A stretch of 64,000 nucleotides of DNA, taken from Cercis canadensis (taxonomy: Eukaryota > Streptophyta > Magnoliopsida > Fabales > Fabaceae). The stretch lies in contig QAOA01006977.1 in the NCBI GenBank assembly GCA_003255065.1, positions 131,168 through 195,167 of the forward strand, written 5' to 3'. Made by a program: the position numbers and the translations under genes. The stretch's first letter is position 1, and every line of letters starts with the position of its first letter. This document shows positions 1 through 12,832 of the stretch, in pieces. The notes beneath the pieces were generated by a model. It worked only from the letters and a program-made list of their open reading frames with translations. It had not been told where the DNA came from and ran no database searches.

Positions 1-3000
1 AAAAATTTAAAATTTATACTCATGCAATATATAGTCAAAAGAATCATGCGATTTTGAGTTGTAAAACTCAAGTTATGGTCAAAAGATCGAACACTGCTAG
101 TGTTAGATTGACAAGTCCAAGAATGACCATTTAAAAACTAAATTTGATAATCACTTTCCCAATTGATTAATTTGAATTCAAACATGACAAAAGTAAAAAT
201 TTAAGACTAAAACACAAAATTTTCAAAAATGGTCAAGCATAAACATGCTACCAAAAGAACCAAACAAAATCAAAATAGACCCAAAACCAAAAATGGAGAC
301 AAAGGGTAAACAAGATATAAAAGGATAAATCAAGTAAAATCAACACAAAAATAAAAGGGTTCAAGTGGGAATTTTCGTAAATCAAGTTAAATCAACAAGA
401 AAAATAGTTTAAGTGAAATAAGACTCATGCAATCAAAATAAAATGGAGGCATTCAAGAGAGAAACGAAGAAAAATATGCACTTCACATGGATTCAAACAA
501 AGACCAACAAGAAAATGGAAAGAAATCAAAAGAAGAGTGAAGGTTACCTATTGGTCTTCAATAAAACTCTTCTTCCTTGTTCAAAAGTGTAAAACTCAAC
601 TCCAAGAAGCTCAAACCACTCTTGATTTCGTGTTTTTCTCTCCAAATATATGAAGAACACTTATAAAACACTTTAAGAACTCTCAAGAACACTTAACTTT
701 TCTCTCAATTTTTCTCTCTTTGATATATTTTTTCAAGTTCTTTCCCATTCCTTTCTATTTTCACGTTGAGAGCATCTTATGAGGAGCTCTTTTTTTTTTT
801 TTTTTTTTCTTATGCAATCAGCCCTTTCAACTTGGTGAGCACATTAGGGGTAGTTTGTTCATTTCCTACCCCTTTTGCACCTTCCTCCCACTTTCCTATA
901 GTCTTGCCATGCGAAAAATTCAATAATTCTTTACCAAAATGCCCCAGCTGAATTAAACACTTCAACTCCTTTAATTTGTATTTTCATTTTTTGCAAAAAT
1001 AAAGTTAAAAATATCTCAATACTAATTTTTCGAAAATTGCTTTGCATAAGCAACTTTCATGAAGCTTCCTTAAAGCTAGATCGTTTCACATATGCTTGGG
1101 AATATTCCTTAAACCCTAGTTGACCTCCTTTCAGAATTTTAATCATATTAATCCCATTTTTGCTGAAACAAAACAAGAAACCCTGAAAGGGAGCTTCTTA
1201 GCACTTACAAGGCACATGCAACATTCCTTCTCTTGATATTTTGCCAAAAATATAATGAAACTATTCACTCTTGGCTTGGCTGAAAATCACCTCCAAAATT
1301 CCTACAAAGTTATTTTACTTTTGATTAAAAATAAAATCATAAAATACTATGAACCAATTGGGCCAAATTAGGTCAAAGTGAGCCCAAATGGCTCAACCTT
1401 GGACTTAAGTTAGTCCAATTGAACCCAAATAAAACCTCAAACATATTAAATAGTCCAAAAACCATTTATCATTTATTTGGAAAATAAAAAATTGAGTGGG
1501 CCCAAAGGCTCCTAAATTATGGTTTTAGCAAAACAGATCAAGCCCAAAACATGAGTTTTGACCCAAAATCACTAAAAGTCTAAAAAATTATCATCTTTAT
1601 ATCCAAACAAAGTATCTAACGAAAATTAAATTGGCCAAGAGGCCCCAAACTCAAATTTAAAGAAAACGGGCCAAATAGCCTATTAACTTGGATTAAAATG
1701 AAGTGAGCCAATGCCTAAAGACCAAAACTTTGATTCAAAAGTTAAAAGAGGCCTTAAAGACTTCAAAATCATATTTCCCACTTGAAAACATAAATTATAA
1801 ATAAAAATAATTTTTTTTTGAAAAAACGTGTAGCACCCCCAAACAAAATACAATTTCTACAGTTGCCACTATTTATATGTTTTCTTATAAAAGGATATGA
1901 TAGGCTAATTCTTGTCACAACCTTTGTATAAGAAACATGTAAAGATAAAAAAAAAAATAAGTGTTTTGTCCAAGGAACTACCCGAAAGTCCCAAGTTTGA
2001 AAAGACAAAAAAAAATAGTTAAAATAACAAATTGACACAGATCTTGATTGGCTAAAAAATAAAATTTAACATCAGAAACCACAATAGCATAAATTATAAT
2101 GACAAAAGTGGCAGAAATCAAGATAGCAAAAAATTAAAATGACGTATTGTCTTTCTTAGATCATATCACCTTACAGAAGAAATTAAGCAGTAACGAATTA
2201 AGTGATAGAAAGATATTAGTGGCAACAAATTAAGTGGTAGAAATTAAATGGCAAAAATTAAGTGGCAAAAATTTAAATCTTTTTCACTCTCACAGGCCGA
2301 ATCTAAACTCAAAATCTTGCATAATCAACTCAATCGAGCGGCTCTTATTCTGATTCTAAACTTGAATTGCTCTGAACTTTTGCAAACCTAATGAATTTTC
2401 AAAAATAAATCATTTCATGTTTCTTCTATCATCCATTCATCTCTTATTATCACTTCATTTTTGTCTACCCATCCATCATTTTGATTCATTTCATCATTTT
2501 TTTTACCTGATCCATTTCATTGCAATGATAAGAAATTATTAGGGTTCTTGAAATTTGAAAACCAATGTCATAAAGTATTCATTGAGAATAGTTGAATATG
2601 TCATTACAATAAAATTCACTTATATTTTATTTCAAAATATTAATTTGGTAATTTAGACATGGAGAAAATCCATGGCAAGAAGAAATTAACTCAAAGAATC
2701 AACTTCTTTTATTTCAAGGAGAGAAATGTATGACAAAAGAAAATTAATTCAAAAAACTACATTCCTTTAGTTCTGAAAGACAAACACACTTTCAAGAAGG
2801 ACAAATTTGAAACTAAGAAAATCTTATAAATGACAAATTTTCTCAGTTTAGGGTTTTTATGATATTAGACTGGCCCTATTAAATAGCTGCTGACGTATCC
2901 TCGAGGAGGAATCAAAGCACACCTAGTTCAAGGGCACGAACACAAGAGCCAACATGGATCAAAGATTGCCCCATTTTTCAACTCTATCATGTCCACTTGA

Positions 3001-3326
3001 TTGATTCTCATATTATCTTGAAACATATATCCATTCCACTTAGGAGAAGAAAAAAAAATTTGATACCAAAGTGCGAGTATTCATGATTTCTTGCTAATTT
3101 CACCATATCCTCTAACTTAACTATTTTTCTAGATACCATTGTGAACTCTTCCATTTTGCTTAGATCGCCCTTTTGGGTTTTCAGCCTAGCATATTTCCCC
3201 ATTATTTTTCATTATTTTTCCTTTTTTTTTTTTCCCTTTGGATGCCTTAACTTTTGCCCAAATCACCTTTTTGGGTTTTCAACCTAGTAGGCTTTTCTTT
3301 CTTCTTCCTTTTTTTTTTTATCAGGG
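1..3326. other. AT-rich region without recognisable genes
   Basis: No reading frame here resembles a known protein. The stretch is rich in A and T, has a run of 19 T at 790-808, and many short phrases built on GGCCCAA or GCCCAAA at 1360-1700. Because it lies just downstream (in minus-strand sense) of the Tat-like integrase, part of it could be that element's 3' noncoding region and LTR, but no second LTR copy exists in the window to prove it. Two copies of a phrase that on the minus strand reads GAAAACCCAAA followed by a purine-rich stretch occur near 3165-3185 and 3265-3290, just past the integrase stop; such phrases are common after pol in Tat-like elements. Confidence 0.4.
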
Positions 3327-4324
3327 TTAATATTTCTTAATTATGTCTGAATTCATAAGATTGAAGAGTTCTTGCCCTTCCATATCGGTAAGGATCAATG
3401 CTCTTCCAGAAAAGACATGTTTGATAACATAAGGCCCTTTATAGGTTGGAGTCCATTTCCCATGAGCATCTTTTTTATGTGGCAAAACCTTTTTCAAAAC
3501 TAAATCTCTAGGTTAGAATTCTCAGGGTCGAACCATCTTACTAAAGACTCTAGCCATTCTTTGTTGGTATAACTATCCATGACAAATGGCGGTCAACCTT
3601 TTTTCTTTAATCATGTTCAACTGTTCATATTTGGCTCTTGCCTATTCAGATTCTTCCAATTCGGACCCCATAAGGACTCTCAATGAAGGGATTTCTACCT
3701 TTATAAGGGTGACTACTTCCATGCCATGCACCAAGGAATAGAGTGTTGCCCAAGTTTAAGATCTAAATGATGTGCAATAGGCATGTAGTGCATAAGGGAG
3801 CATCTCATGCCAATCTTTGTACGTTACCACCATCTTTTCAACTATCTTCTCAATGTTCTTATTGGCAGTTTCCATAGTCCCATTCATTTGTGGCTTATAG
3901 GGTGAAGAATTGTGATGCTTGATGGCAAATTGTTTGCACAATTTCTAAATTTTAGAACCATTTAAATTTGAGCCTTTATCCGTGATGATCCTCTCAGGTT
4001 GACCGTATCAGAAAATGATGTTCATATTCAGGAATTTGGCCACCACCTTTTAGGTCACTTTGGCATAAGAGGCGGCTTCCACCCACTTGGTGAAGTAGTT
4101 AATCGCAACCAAGATGAAATGACTTTTGGATTAATTGGCTTGGTGACATTAATTCCCCACGTAAAAAATGGCCAAGGTGTTGTCAGATTATGAAGAGAAA
4201 ATAACGAAGCATTAATGCGATCCACATAAATTTGGCACTTGTGACACCTCCTCATATAGCTGATACAATCTATTTCCATCGTCGTCCAATAATACCTGGC
4301 CCTTAAGATTTTTTGGGCCATCAT
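3327..4324 (-). pseudogene. Integrase of the Tat-like element (broken)
   Basis: Integrase would join element cDNA to host DNA. Reading from 4324 downward, the zinc-binding region is visible as RRCHKCQ at about 4235-4250, followed by the start of the catalytic core. After frame changes the core resumes with an ITDKGSN segment (second catalytic Asp) and at 3941-3756 with the segment around PYKPQMNGTMETANK, where the catalytic Glu lies in the METANK stretch. The C-terminal part runs to a stop at 3327-3329. At least four stops or frame changes break it. Confidence 0.8.
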
Positions 4325-4520
4325 ATGGCCATTTGCATGGGTGGCACATATTCCATCATGAACAGCACCCAGAATCTGATTGGCTTACTTTACATCAACA
4401 CATTGTAATAACGCGCCATCATGACTCCTTTTGTAGGGAATTTTCTCGTTTAGAAAGAAACCCAACGTTGAACGACATATAGTCTTTTTGTCATTCTCAT
4501 TTACCCCATTCAGGTATTCT

Positions 4521-4999
4521 CTATGTATTGTAGAATGTCGTGATACCAAGGACATTCACATAATGGGCGGGTTCTTCCCTCAGCATCACTTGCATAGGTT
4601 GCACCACTACTCCGTGATCTAATTTAGTCATTACCGCCAAAGTTGTTAAAACATTTGCATACTGATTCTTGTCCCAAGTTAAGTGAGAGAATGTTATGTC
4701 TTTAAACTTCTCAATTAACACGTTTAGAGACTTTTGATATGTAATCAATTTTGATCTCTAGTTTGCCGCTCTCCTTTCACTTGATAAATAATGAGTGCAT
4801 AATCCCTGAAAACATCCAAAGTGTTGACTTTCAAATTTAAGGCCGCTTCTAATCCCCTCACACAAGCTTCATATTTAGGCATGTTGTTCATATAGTCAAA
4901 TCCCAACTTGACAGCGATTGTGAATTGCTTTCCTTTTAGTGAGACGATCACAATGCCTATTCCATTCCCATAAATGTTCACTGCTCCATCAAAAAACAT
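4521..4999 (-). pseudogene. RNase H domain of the Tat-like element (broken)
   Basis: RNase H removes RNA from the RNA:DNA hybrid during reverse transcription. The segment 4999-4745 starts with MFFDGAVN (first catalytic Asp) and contains KYEACVRGLEAAL, in which the Glu is the second catalytic residue. A frame change at about 4745 leads into 4748-4521, which holds the linker towards the integrase. This extra RNase H type is typical of Tat-group elements. The protein is split in two frames, so not functional. Confidence 0.78.
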
Positions 5000-6664
5000 T
5001 TCCCATCTTTATTTCTTGTTCTCATTCTCTTCTTCTTCAATTGTGAAAATGTCTTCATCGGGAAACTCGAATTTCATAGACTGGTAATCTTCAATGGGAT
5101 TCTCAAATAAATGATCAGCTATTATACTCCCTTTTATGGCCTTCTTAATCATATAAACTACATCATATTCAAAGAGAACGATTTGTTATTTTACCAATTG
5201 ACCCATGAGATAAGGCCTTTCAAAGATAAACTTCATAGGATCCATGCGAGAGATAAGTCACATGGTGTGGTATAGCATATGCTGGCAAAGCCTAGAGGTC
5301 ACCTAAACCAAAGTGCAACAAGTTATTTCCACCAACGTATATATGGTTTCATAATTCGTGAACTTTTTACTCAAATAGTAAATCGCTCTCTCTCTTCTTC
5401 CACCTTCATCATGTTGTACCAAGACACCTTTCATCGATTCTTGCAATATAGTCATATATAGAATTAGTGGCTTTCTCAGAACTGGAGGAACAAGAACTAG
5501 AGGATCAAGCAGATATTCCTTAACTTTTTTAAATGCTTCATTACATTGATCATCCTATATCCTTGGATAATTCTTCCTTAAGAGTTTGAAGATTGGCTCA
5601 TAGGTGTGGGTGAGATTAAATATGAATCTAGCTATATAATTAAGTCTCCCCAAGAAGCTTCGCACTTCCTTTTCTAACTTTGGGGCCTGCATCTCTCGTA
5701 GAGTATTGACTTTGCTTGGATCCACCTTAATCCTTTTTCACTGACGATGAACCCTAGAAGCTTCCCCGATGTTGTGCCAAAAGTGTATTTGACATCAATC
5801 TCAGCTTATATTTCCTCAATGTCTCAAAAAGTTTTCAAAGAATATCCATATGACTTTCTCCTTCACTAGACTTGGCTACCATATCATCCACATATACCTC
5901 GATCTCCTTATGCATTGTATCATGAAACAAGGTAACCATAGCCCTTTGGTAAGTAGCTCCATCATTCTTCAACTTGAAGGGCATTACTTTATAACAGTAA
6001 GTGCCTCAGTGTGTGATGAACGTGGTCTTTTCTTTATCTTCTTCGGCCATGGGAATCTAGTTATAACTGGAATATCCATCCATAAAGGAGTAACGATGAT
6101 TTTTGGTAGTGTTATCAACCAACATATCTATATGGGGGAGCAGAAAGTCATCTTTAGGACTAGCTCGATTTAGGTCACGAAAATCCATGCCTCACCCTTC
6201 CATAGTTCTTAAAGACAAGGACTATATTAGCAACCTAATTCAAAAAAGGTAGATACTTCTGGAAAACTTGCTTCAATTTACTTCATCACCTCATCTTTTA
6301 TCTTGCCAGACATTTTTGGCCTCATCTACTTCAATTTTTTCTTAACCAGTTTGAAGTTTGGGTATAGCAAAATCTTGTGCAACACAACACTAGGATTGAG
6401 GCCAGACATGTCGTGGTAAGACTATGCGAACACATCTAGGTATTCTCTAAAGAGAGTGATGATTTCCTCCTTCTTTAGGTTATCCACTATCTTCAACTCA
6501 TTTTTATCATTTTTTGTCCCCAAATTTATGATATGAACTTCTTCATCGTAGGGACTCATAGCCTTCTCATGAGACTCAATCATTTTAGCAAACCTATCTG
6601 AAAGTTTTGTGCCTTCTTCAATGTCATATTCATCTTCTTCCAATTCAATATGAGAATCAATCAT
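5000..6664 (-). pseudogene. Reverse transcriptase of the Tat-like element (broken)
   Basis: The segment 6664-6422 is an acidic pre-RT region ending in LFREYLDVFA, the usual lead-in to plant gypsy RT. Further down are a degenerate FMDGYSSYN segment and YVDD, the catalytic box, at 5894-5883, both readable although in a frame with several stops. The region 5860-5000 continues to the connection domain and RNase H. Stops and frame changes are frequent, so the enzyme cannot be made. Confidence 0.78.
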
Positions 6665-7357
6665 TGGACAAACAGAAACTTTATTTTGGATTAAAAGATT
6701 CGTGTTATCAAGACTTCTGAGAATGAATTCGAGAAAATTTGAATAGGAATTAGGGAATAAAACTAAAGTAAGAATAACGGAATTGAAAAGAAAAAATGGA
6801 ACAAAATTAAAAAGCCAACTCCATGTTTAAAAATATTTCATCAATATTATCGAATAAAAGTAGTCCAATACATATATAAAATTTTCTAATGACTTTGGAC
6901 TTCGGTCAAGAGAAAAGTAATGACAAAAATAAAAATAAATTATTCAAGAAGAACAAGATATGGAAGAAGTTCCATCTCCTAATTGGCCAGTTGTTCATTA
7001 TCATTACAAGGCTAGATCCAATGGCTTCTTCCACAGTTGCCCTCCAAAGTGTTCCCGACTTGTGATGATCTCTTAGCCTCCTAAGGCAATATCACTTCAA
7101 CCCGCACAGGAAAAGTTTCTCTTAGATGAAGGATGCATTTTGTTCCTCAAGCTGAATTACTCTTACCCACAGCTTCAACATAAGAAGGCTTCTAGCCCAA
7201 ACATTTTTTTGGCAATATTCTTTGGCAAAGAAATAGGAGAGCTAATGCCTGGCAAATTGACCCCCATGCCCTTTCCATCTTGGAAGCCATTCTTCTTCAA
7301 TTCTTGCTCGGTTGCTTCCACATAAGGTAACTAACTAGGTTTGAACACTAGCATCTC

Positions 7358-8160
7358 TTATTTCCCATTCACGATTATGACTCGAGCACCATCAATGTAT
7401 TTCAGCTTTTGGGATAGGGTAGATGACAACATTCCAGCTGCATGTATCCATGGCTTACCCAATAGCATCGTATAGGCCGGTTCTATGTCCATGACTTGGA
7501 AGCACACATCGAATTTTCTTGATCCGATCTCTAGGTGCAAAGGGATATCTCCCAACACTTCCCTTCTAGTCCCATCAAACACACTTACCACCATACTACT
7601 TAACTGAATAAAGGATGGATTCACCGGTAATTGCATTAGTGTCAAGCTAGGAAGCACATTTAGGATGGACCCATTATCGATTAGCACCTTCACTATGATG
7701 TACCCTTCACACTTGAGAGTGATATGGAAGGATCTCGTGTGATTGCTTATGCCCAGTACCAGCTCTTCCTCAAATAAGGAAATCATTCTTACCTTCCGAA
7801 TCATATTCACCATGTTGCTAAAATTTTCCAGAATGATATGTGGACAAACATATGCATGATCAAGAAATTTTTGTAGAGCTTTTCTGTGAGTTTTAGAACT
7901 CACAATGACAGACAAAAGCGAAATCTGAGATGGAGTCTTCTTCATTTGCTCTACAATATTATATTCACTTTGTCTCATTATTCTCATAAATTCTTCTTCT
8001 TATCCCATATCTTTTGGTTCATTCTTTTTCCTTTGCCTACAGTTTACTTTGTACCATTTGTCATCACAACTTTACCCTTTTCTTTTCTCTGTTTCTCTAT
8101 CTCCTCTGACAAGTAGTATCTTCCACTTCTTGTTATACCTCCATTAACCTTTGAGTAAAA
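7358..8160 (-). pseudogene. Gag tail and aspartic protease of the Tat-like element
   Basis: The open frame 7987-7358 (about 209 codons) carries a retropepsin-like domain: LIDNGS at the active site (Asp-Asn-Gly where most families have Asp-Thr/Ser-Gly, a form common in this group), then VVSVFDGTRREVLGDI and a GKPWIH motif near its C-terminal end. It begins with a segment related to the SEYNIVEQ box found just before protease in Tat-like polyproteins. Upstream, 8150-8040 in another frame encodes a TRSGRYY motif that normally lies at the end of gag. A frame change and stops separate the two parts. Confidence 0.8.
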
Positions 8161-8828
8161 AATCCTAGAAAGATAGATTAGAGATAAAAAAAAATAGATA
8201 ATTGGCATAAAATAATAAAGCGAAAGAATAAAGAGAAAGTAAACGGATGCTCCTTTCATTGTCCTAGACAAACGGGTCACCTTAGGGTTAGGATTTCTAG
8301 CCTAATGGTCAGGCTCTAACCTAAATTAAACAACATTACGGCTATATGATATGCCCAATTTGGTAATAATACCATCAGTCCTAAAAAATTAGGTCTTTGG
8401 ATTGCCTTTATCAGAAAGACGAGATCACTCAGTACTAACCTAATTCACTCGAGGACAGCCCCTCAGTTTACCCAAATTAGCAATATCTACAATCTAAGTG
8501 GAAGCTTTCGTGTAAACCACTAAAGGATAAACCTCTCGGTAATAACACTAGGTCCCCTTCTAATCTTAGATTTAATGTAGTCCAAGTGTAGAGCCGATGA
8601 GTAGTGTGTAGGGTTAATGTAAGTGCTTAGTGTGTGGGAAGAGAAAACATAGCTTAACCTAAAATCTACCCAAGCCACCCTAACTACAAAGAAAAGAGAG
8701 GCATATGCAACAAAATAAGGCTATCTACAAATGTAGAAATAAATACAACAGATATAAAATAACAGAAAAGAAATAACTTAGAATGAATAAAATACATCTT
8801 GGCCACATTTAATTTACATAGCTAATTT
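8161..8828. other. Unassigned stretch between two gypsy elements
   Basis: No coding similarity is recognised. The sequence lies between the truncated gag of the Tat-like element and the LTR of the chromovirus-like element. It could be target DNA or an internal piece of a third element. I see no repeats of note. Confidence 0.3.
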
Positions 8829-9500
8829 TGATTCGAACCTCTAGGATGTTGCTTGAGACCCAACATGATTAGTAGAGATTCAAATGTCCAAAGATCGTCC
8901 AATCAAGTTTGAAGATTCAAAAAACACAAATTAAGAGACCTTGACCCATAACCTATGGAGGTGAGAACCAAAAGTATAGAAAATTGGGTGCCACACTCTA
9001 GACGGGGATGAAGGGGAGAGCGATAATCTAGGAAGAATGCCATAAGAACCTAGGGTTCTTGATAAGTTCTAAGAGTTCTTCAAAAGAACTAAGAAAAAAA
9101 ACCTTTCTATTCTAAATTCTGAGTAATCCAATTCTGACCATCATAAGGGAAATTTTCTCCCTTTAAAACAAAGCAAAAACCTAATTGGATAAATGGGCCT
9201 AGCCCTAAATAAAATACCCAAACTCCTAATACAAATCTAATACTAAAAAAGGAAAATAACATAGGCTTAATAGCACTAAAATGTGCCTAAAATAACCTAA
9301 GCTTGGAGCCCATTTAGACAAGATGAATAAAAACACATGTAAGGGAAAATGTTGCAGGAGTTAGGGAGCTAGGGGAAGGGCACTAGGACACCGCTCCTCT
9401 GCCTGCGAGGGCGCTAGGGCGCCTGAATGTTGTCTTCCTTCACAAATGATCCTTCCAATGCCTCAATTAAGCACACCGTCCTCCAATCTTCATTATTTGC
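8829..9500 (-). repeat. 3' LTR of the chromovirus-like element
   Basis: It starts (plus strand) with TGATTCGAAC at 8829 and aligns with two further copies in the window, 61910-62540 in the same direction and 62890-63417 inverted. Shared landmarks are the TTGAGACCCAAC phrase, the AACCTAGGGTTCTTGATAAG stretch and the AAATAACATAGG phrase. It lies directly downstream of the integrase stop in minus-strand sense, the place of a 3' LTR. The inner boundary is approximate. Confidence 0.7.
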
Positions 9501-9521
9501 TTCTTGGCTTATGTTATAGGT

Positions 9522-10939
9522 CTAGACCTCCATTATGAAGTCACTCAAGCTATCTTGCATCATTTTGACTTGAGCTTGGGTGATCAAACCTCCATGAATG
9601 TGCAAAGAGTCGCTTAGAGTAGTCTTGTCTTGATTTTCATCACTCTTTCCTTCTTGAAAAGGATTCGACATCGAATTTGTACCTACATCAAATGGAGAAA
9701 GGTCAGCAACATTGAAGGTGACACTTACAGTATACTTACTGGGAAGATCCAACTTGTAGGCATTATCATTGAGCTTAGCTACCACTTGAAATGATCCATC
9801 TCCTCTTGGTAGCAACTTGTAATGCCTTTGGGCCAGAAACCTCTCCTTTCGCATATGCACCCAAAACCAATCACCTAGTTCAAAAACCATTTTCTTACGC
9901 CCTTTGTTGGTGTGGGTAGCATATTGCTCATTTCTCTTCTCTATGTGTTGTCATGTCTTCTCATGCAATTGCTTCACAAATTTAGCATTCTTCTTACCAT
10001 CTAAGCTAGCATGCTCATTAACAGGTAAAGGTAATAAATTCAAAAGAGTTAGTGGATTAAAATCATAAACAACCTCAAATTGTGAGAATTTAGTAGCTGA
10101 ATGAATAGTTTTATTGTAAGCAAACTCAACATGCGGCAAACAATCTTTCCAATTTCTTAAGTTTCTTTTAATGATAACACATAGTAAAGGAGAGTTCTAT
10201 TGACTACCTCAGTTTAGCCATCAATTTGTGGATGACAAGTAATGAAAAATAAGAACTTGGTGCCCAACTTGCCCCACAAAGTCTTCCAAAAGTTGCTCAA
10301 GAACTTAGCATCCCTATCCGAAACTATGCTCCTTGGCATGTCATGAAGTCTCACAATCTCCTTGAAGAATAACTCAATTATATTTGTGGCATCATCAGTC
10401 TTGTGACATGGAATGAAATGTGTAATCTTGAAGAACCTATCAACAACAACAAACACATAATCATTTCCTTTCTTTGTCCTAGGCAAACTCAAAATAAAGT
10501 CCGTAGAAATGTCAATCCAATGGTGACTAGGAATAGGTAAAATGGTGTACAATCTATGGGGTAAGACTTTAGACTTGGCTTACTTACAAGTAATGCATTT
10601 TTCACATAATCTTTCAACATCTCTCTTCATGTGATGTCAAAAGAAATGTTCATTTAGAATATTTAAAGTCTTTGTAATGCCAAAATGTCCTATTAAACCT
10701 CCTCCATGCGATTCTCTCACAAGTAATTCCCTTAAGGAACTAGCAGATACACATAATTTGTTCTCTCTAAACAAAAATCCCTCATGCCTATAGAATTTCC
10801 CAAAAACAACCTCCTCATATGCATTAAAGACATTGTCAAAATTAGCATCATCAATATACAACTCCTTTATGTATTCAAAGCCAAGCAATTTAACATCTAA
10901 AGTAGAAAGAAAAGTGTACCTCCGAGAAAAGGGTATCAA
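9522..10939 (-). pseudogene. Integrase of the chromovirus-like element (broken)
   Basis: The zinc-binding part is seen in 10939-10637 as ESHGGGLIGHFGITKT; its remainder is lost at a frame change. The catalytic core follows in 10552-10214 with [13 protein letters not shown] and [16 protein letters not shown], which hold the first two catalytic Asp residues. The third part, 10139-9951, has the [12 protein letters not shown] box. The C-terminal part 9890-9522 carries a GPY/F-like segment (GDGSFQVV, then NDNAYKLDLP) and ends with a GGLITQAQVK motif common at the end of plant gypsy pol. I see no chromodomain. The four pieces lie in different frames. Confidence 0.82.
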
Positions 10940-12193
10940 TTACCACATTCTCCTTACCTTGCTTGTATTTAATTACATAAAGAAATGGTTCAATGAACTC
11001 TACCCACTTTGCATGCCTCTTGTTTAGTTTTCCTTGTCCTTTGAGATGTTTTATGGATTTGTGATCTATATGTATGACAAACTCTTTTGGCATGAGATAA
11101 TGTTGCCATACTTGCAGAGCTCTCACTAAGGCAGAAAGTTCTTTATCATAAGTTGAGTAGTTAAGTGCAACTCTATTTAACTTCTCACTTAAATAAGCAA
11201 TGGGATGTCCTCCTTGCATCAAGACTACTCCAATATTCAAAATTGATGCATCACACTCTAGCTCAAAAGAATTAGCAAAATTAGGTAATGAAAATAAAAG
11301 TGCATTGCTGAATCATTTCTTAAGGAATTGGAAATCCCTCTCTTGCTCCTTTTCTCATTTAAAATTCACACTTTTATTGACTATTTTGGTTAGAGGAGCT
11401 GCTATAGTGCTAAAATCCTTCACAAATAGCCTATAAAAACTAGCAAGCCCATAGAAACTCTTAACCTCACTCAAGGAATTAGGTGTAGGCCATTCCATAA
11501 TAGCCTTAACCTTCGCTTGATTGACTTCAACACCTCTTGAACTTACAACAAAGCCTAGAAATACTAATTATTCAGTACAAAATGAGCATGACTTAAAGTT
11601 AGCATAAAACTTTTCTTTCTAAGCACATCCAACACACACTTTAGATGCTCATCTAGACTCTTGTTGTAAATTAGGATGTCATCAAATTATACCACAACAA
11701 ATTTACCTAAGAATGCACATAAGACATGGTTCATGAGCCTCATAAATGTACTAAGGGCATTGGTTAAGCTAAATGGTATAACCAACACTCATACAATCCA
11801 TACCTAGTCCTACAAGCTTATTTCCACTCATCTCCCTCACATATTCTTATTTGATGGTATCCACTTTTTAAAATCAATCTTAGAGAATAAGCAAAATCCA
11901 AGCAATTCATCAAACATATCATCTAATCGGGGTATAGGGTGTCTATATTTTACCGTAATCTTGTTGATGGCATAACAATCCACACATATCCTCCATGACC
12001 TATCCTTCTTAGGCACAAGTAGGACCGGAACATTCCACTCCTTCACTTTATTTTTGTCTTTGTTAAATTTTCTTTCAAGGTTTGGGTTATCGGCCTCTTT
12101 AACGTTCTTGTCTTTTGTTCTCTTATTCTCTCTATCTTTTGTACTCTCATGATCTCTTTTGTTGTCAAGCTCTTTTTTCTTTTTGTTGGTCAT
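10890..12193 (-). pseudogene. RT and RNase H of the chromovirus-like element (broken)
   Basis: The segment 12193-11837 contains [19 protein letters not shown] and [15 protein letters not shown], the fingers region of a gypsy RT. 11830-11240 holds the palm and thumb with several stops. 11240-10890 is RNase H, with the STYDKEL box and the [10 protein letters not shown] segment including catalytic-type residues. The charged start of the first piece (12193-12060, many Lys, Glu and Asp) is the linker between protease and RT. Not functional. Confidence 0.82.
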
Positions 12194-12395
12194 TATCTCT
12201 CCTCATCCTCAATTGGTGTCATAGGAATAAGGGTAATTGGCTGCTTGTTTAGCACAAAGGAGTAACAGTTTGTATAAGCATTGTGTGTCACCTTTCGATC
12301 ATATTGTCAAGGCTAACAAGCAACACATAACCCACTTGCATACAACATCACATCCCTTTATCCTTATATCTCCCTATGGCAAAAGACACAAAAAC

Positions 12396-12832
12396 TTATT
12401 TGTTTACTTTGATCTCTCCACTCTCATTAAACCATTGTCTCTTATATGACTTAAGGTGTTTCAAGGTTGGTAAACTCAGCTTATCCATAAGAGTAGTACT
12501 AGCCACATTCACGCAACTCCCTCCATCTATAATCATACTGCACACTTTCCCATTAACAAGACATCTAGTGTAAAAAATATTATTTTTTTGAGCTTCATCA
12601 TGCTCTTTCACATTGCATTAAGAGCTCTCCTAACAACAAGTAGCTCACCATCAATAGCATACTCCTTACCATCGCTAGCATCCTCTAAAGATGGCATAGA
12701 GTCATTACTTGCCTCAACATCAGTCTCAATATCTCCATCATCTTTTAAGATCATTACTTTTTTGTTTGGATATTGTGAGTTAATATGTCCATTCCCCAAG
12801 CATTTAAAATATTTATTATCCCTATTTCTAAA
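12396..12832 (-). pseudogene. Gag zinc knuckle and protease of the chromovirus-like element
   Basis: Just before the Athila-1 junction the minus strand encodes a CCHC knuckle in which the first and last Cys have become Tyr (YFKCLGNGHINSQY). The frame continues to about 12608 through an acidic spacer. The protease lies at 12611-12396 with IIDGGSCVNVAS, the DGG form of the active site usual in these elements, and NGKVCSM before it. A short frame change separates the two. Both key zinc ligands being lost shows advanced decay. Confidence 0.78.

Larger units (their letters stand above)
3327..8160 (-). mobile_element. Decayed Tat-like Ty3/gypsy retrotransposon (gag end to integrase)
   Basis: On the minus strand the order is gag tail, protease, RT, RNase H, zinc-binding integrase and integrase core, which is the Ty3/gypsy order. 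The protease type (LIDNGS active site, long spacer to a GKPWIH motif), the RNase H with the KYEACVRGLEAAL motif and the integrase wording fit the Tat/Ogre group of non-chromovirus elements. Many stops and frame changes break the polyprotein, so it is a pseudo-element. The gag N-terminal part is missing: recognisable coding stops at about 8160. No LTR pair could be identified. Lineage assignment rests on motifs seen by eye. Confidence 0.82.

Noticed and set aside
790-808. Poly-T run as a terminator or LINE tail
   Set aside because: Simple homopolymer with no adjacent element end recognised.
1-3326. Calling an LTR for the Tat-like element
   Set aside because: No second copy in the window and no clear TG...CA limits, so it could not be supported.
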